A stretch of 64,000 nucleotides of DNA from Aplectana chamaeleonis. Its lineage: Eukaryota > Nematoda > Chromadorea > Rhabditida > Cosmocercidae. Both the position numbers and the translations under genes were made by a program. Positions 63,780 to 64,000 of the stretch are shown here, in pieces. The DNA lies in contig JAPDOI010000366.1 of NCBI GenBank assembly GCA_029168955.1, positions 434,001 to 498,000 on the forward strand. The letters run 5' to 3'. Numbering within the stretch: the first letter of the stretch is position 1; every line of letters starts with the position of its first letter. Below the pieces are notes generated by a model. The model saw nothing but the letters and a program-made list of their open reading frames with translations, had not been told where the DNA came from and ran no database searches.

Positions 63780-64000
63780 ATCAGGTTCTTGACGGAACTC
63801 CTAGATTAACCGTGTCTAAGGCCTTCGTGAAATCCCAAACGACAGCTACAGTTCTGAATGGCTTCTTGGTGTTGAACCCGTCGATTGCATAGCTACTAAT
63901 TTCTAGTAAGACCGTCGTTGTTGAATGTAGCCTTCTGAACCCGTGTAGAAACAACTGTTTCTCGTTAAGCTCTGCTAGATCCTTTGCAGTAAGCTTTTCG
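63780..64000 (-). pseudogene. LINE reverse transcriptase fragment, continues outside the window
   Basis: The minus strand reads LAELNEKQLFLHGFRRLHST and then motif A as VVWDFTKALDTVNLGV. This matches LINE A/B (ALDLTKAFDTVNLG), so it is a further member of that group, about 70 residues of palm. Similarity stops near 63790 with a TGA. The rest should lie to the right of the window. Confidence 0.8.

Overview
This is eukaryotic, repeat-dominated DNA, and I found no convincing host gene, rRNA or tRNA in it. The mix of elements suggests an invertebrate, probably a nematode: an RTE-type LINE, APE-endonuclease LINEs of the CR1/Jockey group, a Gypsy element with a nematode-like gag, a mariner fragment, a Penelope-like element and many short non-autonomous DNA transposons. 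The species assignment is inference. The window reads like pericentromeric or otherwise heterochromatic sequence.

Layout. (1) 1-10.7 kb is a deep nest. An RTE LINE (4346-5114 plus 10239-10640) was hit by a TA-flanked foldback element (1-195 plus 4045-4345), which itself contains a Gypsy LTR element (to 4044). The RTE was also hit by a full-length 3.48-kb LINE, 'LINE A' (5115-10228), with a 10-bp target duplication. LINE A carries three later insertions: two TTAA-flanked MITEs and one foldback. (2) 10.7-16.4 kb holds more non-autonomous elements: TTAA MITEs (one nested in another), a mariner fragment, a hAT-like element with an 8-bp target duplication, and short foldbacks. (3) 16.37-44.36 kb is one uninterrupted satellite array, about 28 kb with a ~125-bp unit (about 220 copies by period). 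Each unit carries two mini-hairpin cores built on CCGCGAAGCG. The left half is one subfamily, 27-31.5 kb is a mosaic, and the right half is a second subfamily with higher-order duplications. (4) 44.36-54.6 kb starts with a poly-C/foldback boundary. It then holds an old 5'-truncated LINE (H) split by two nearly full-length LINEs (B, 47329-50791; C, 50837-54293), each with its target duplication. (5) 54.6-60.4 kb holds a TTCGAA-rich minisatellite and a Penelope-like element whose GIY-YIG endonuclease lies N-terminal to the reverse transcriptase. A second, 5'-truncated copy lies 4.4 kb away. (6) 60.4-64 kb has degenerate tandem repeats, two more TTAA MITEs, a second TTCGAA minisatellite and the edge of another LINE.

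Nothing here forms an operon or a host pathway. The interactions are between elements: LINEs inserting into LINEs, MITEs into LINEs, and a Gypsy element into a foldback. Paralogous copies provide empty sites, so many boundaries can be fixed exactly. The most distinctive signals are the double-hairpin satellite, the permuted Penelope element, the variant 2A-like motifs at the N-termini of the LINEs, and the Gypsy copy that lost exactly its reverse transcriptase/RNase H segment.
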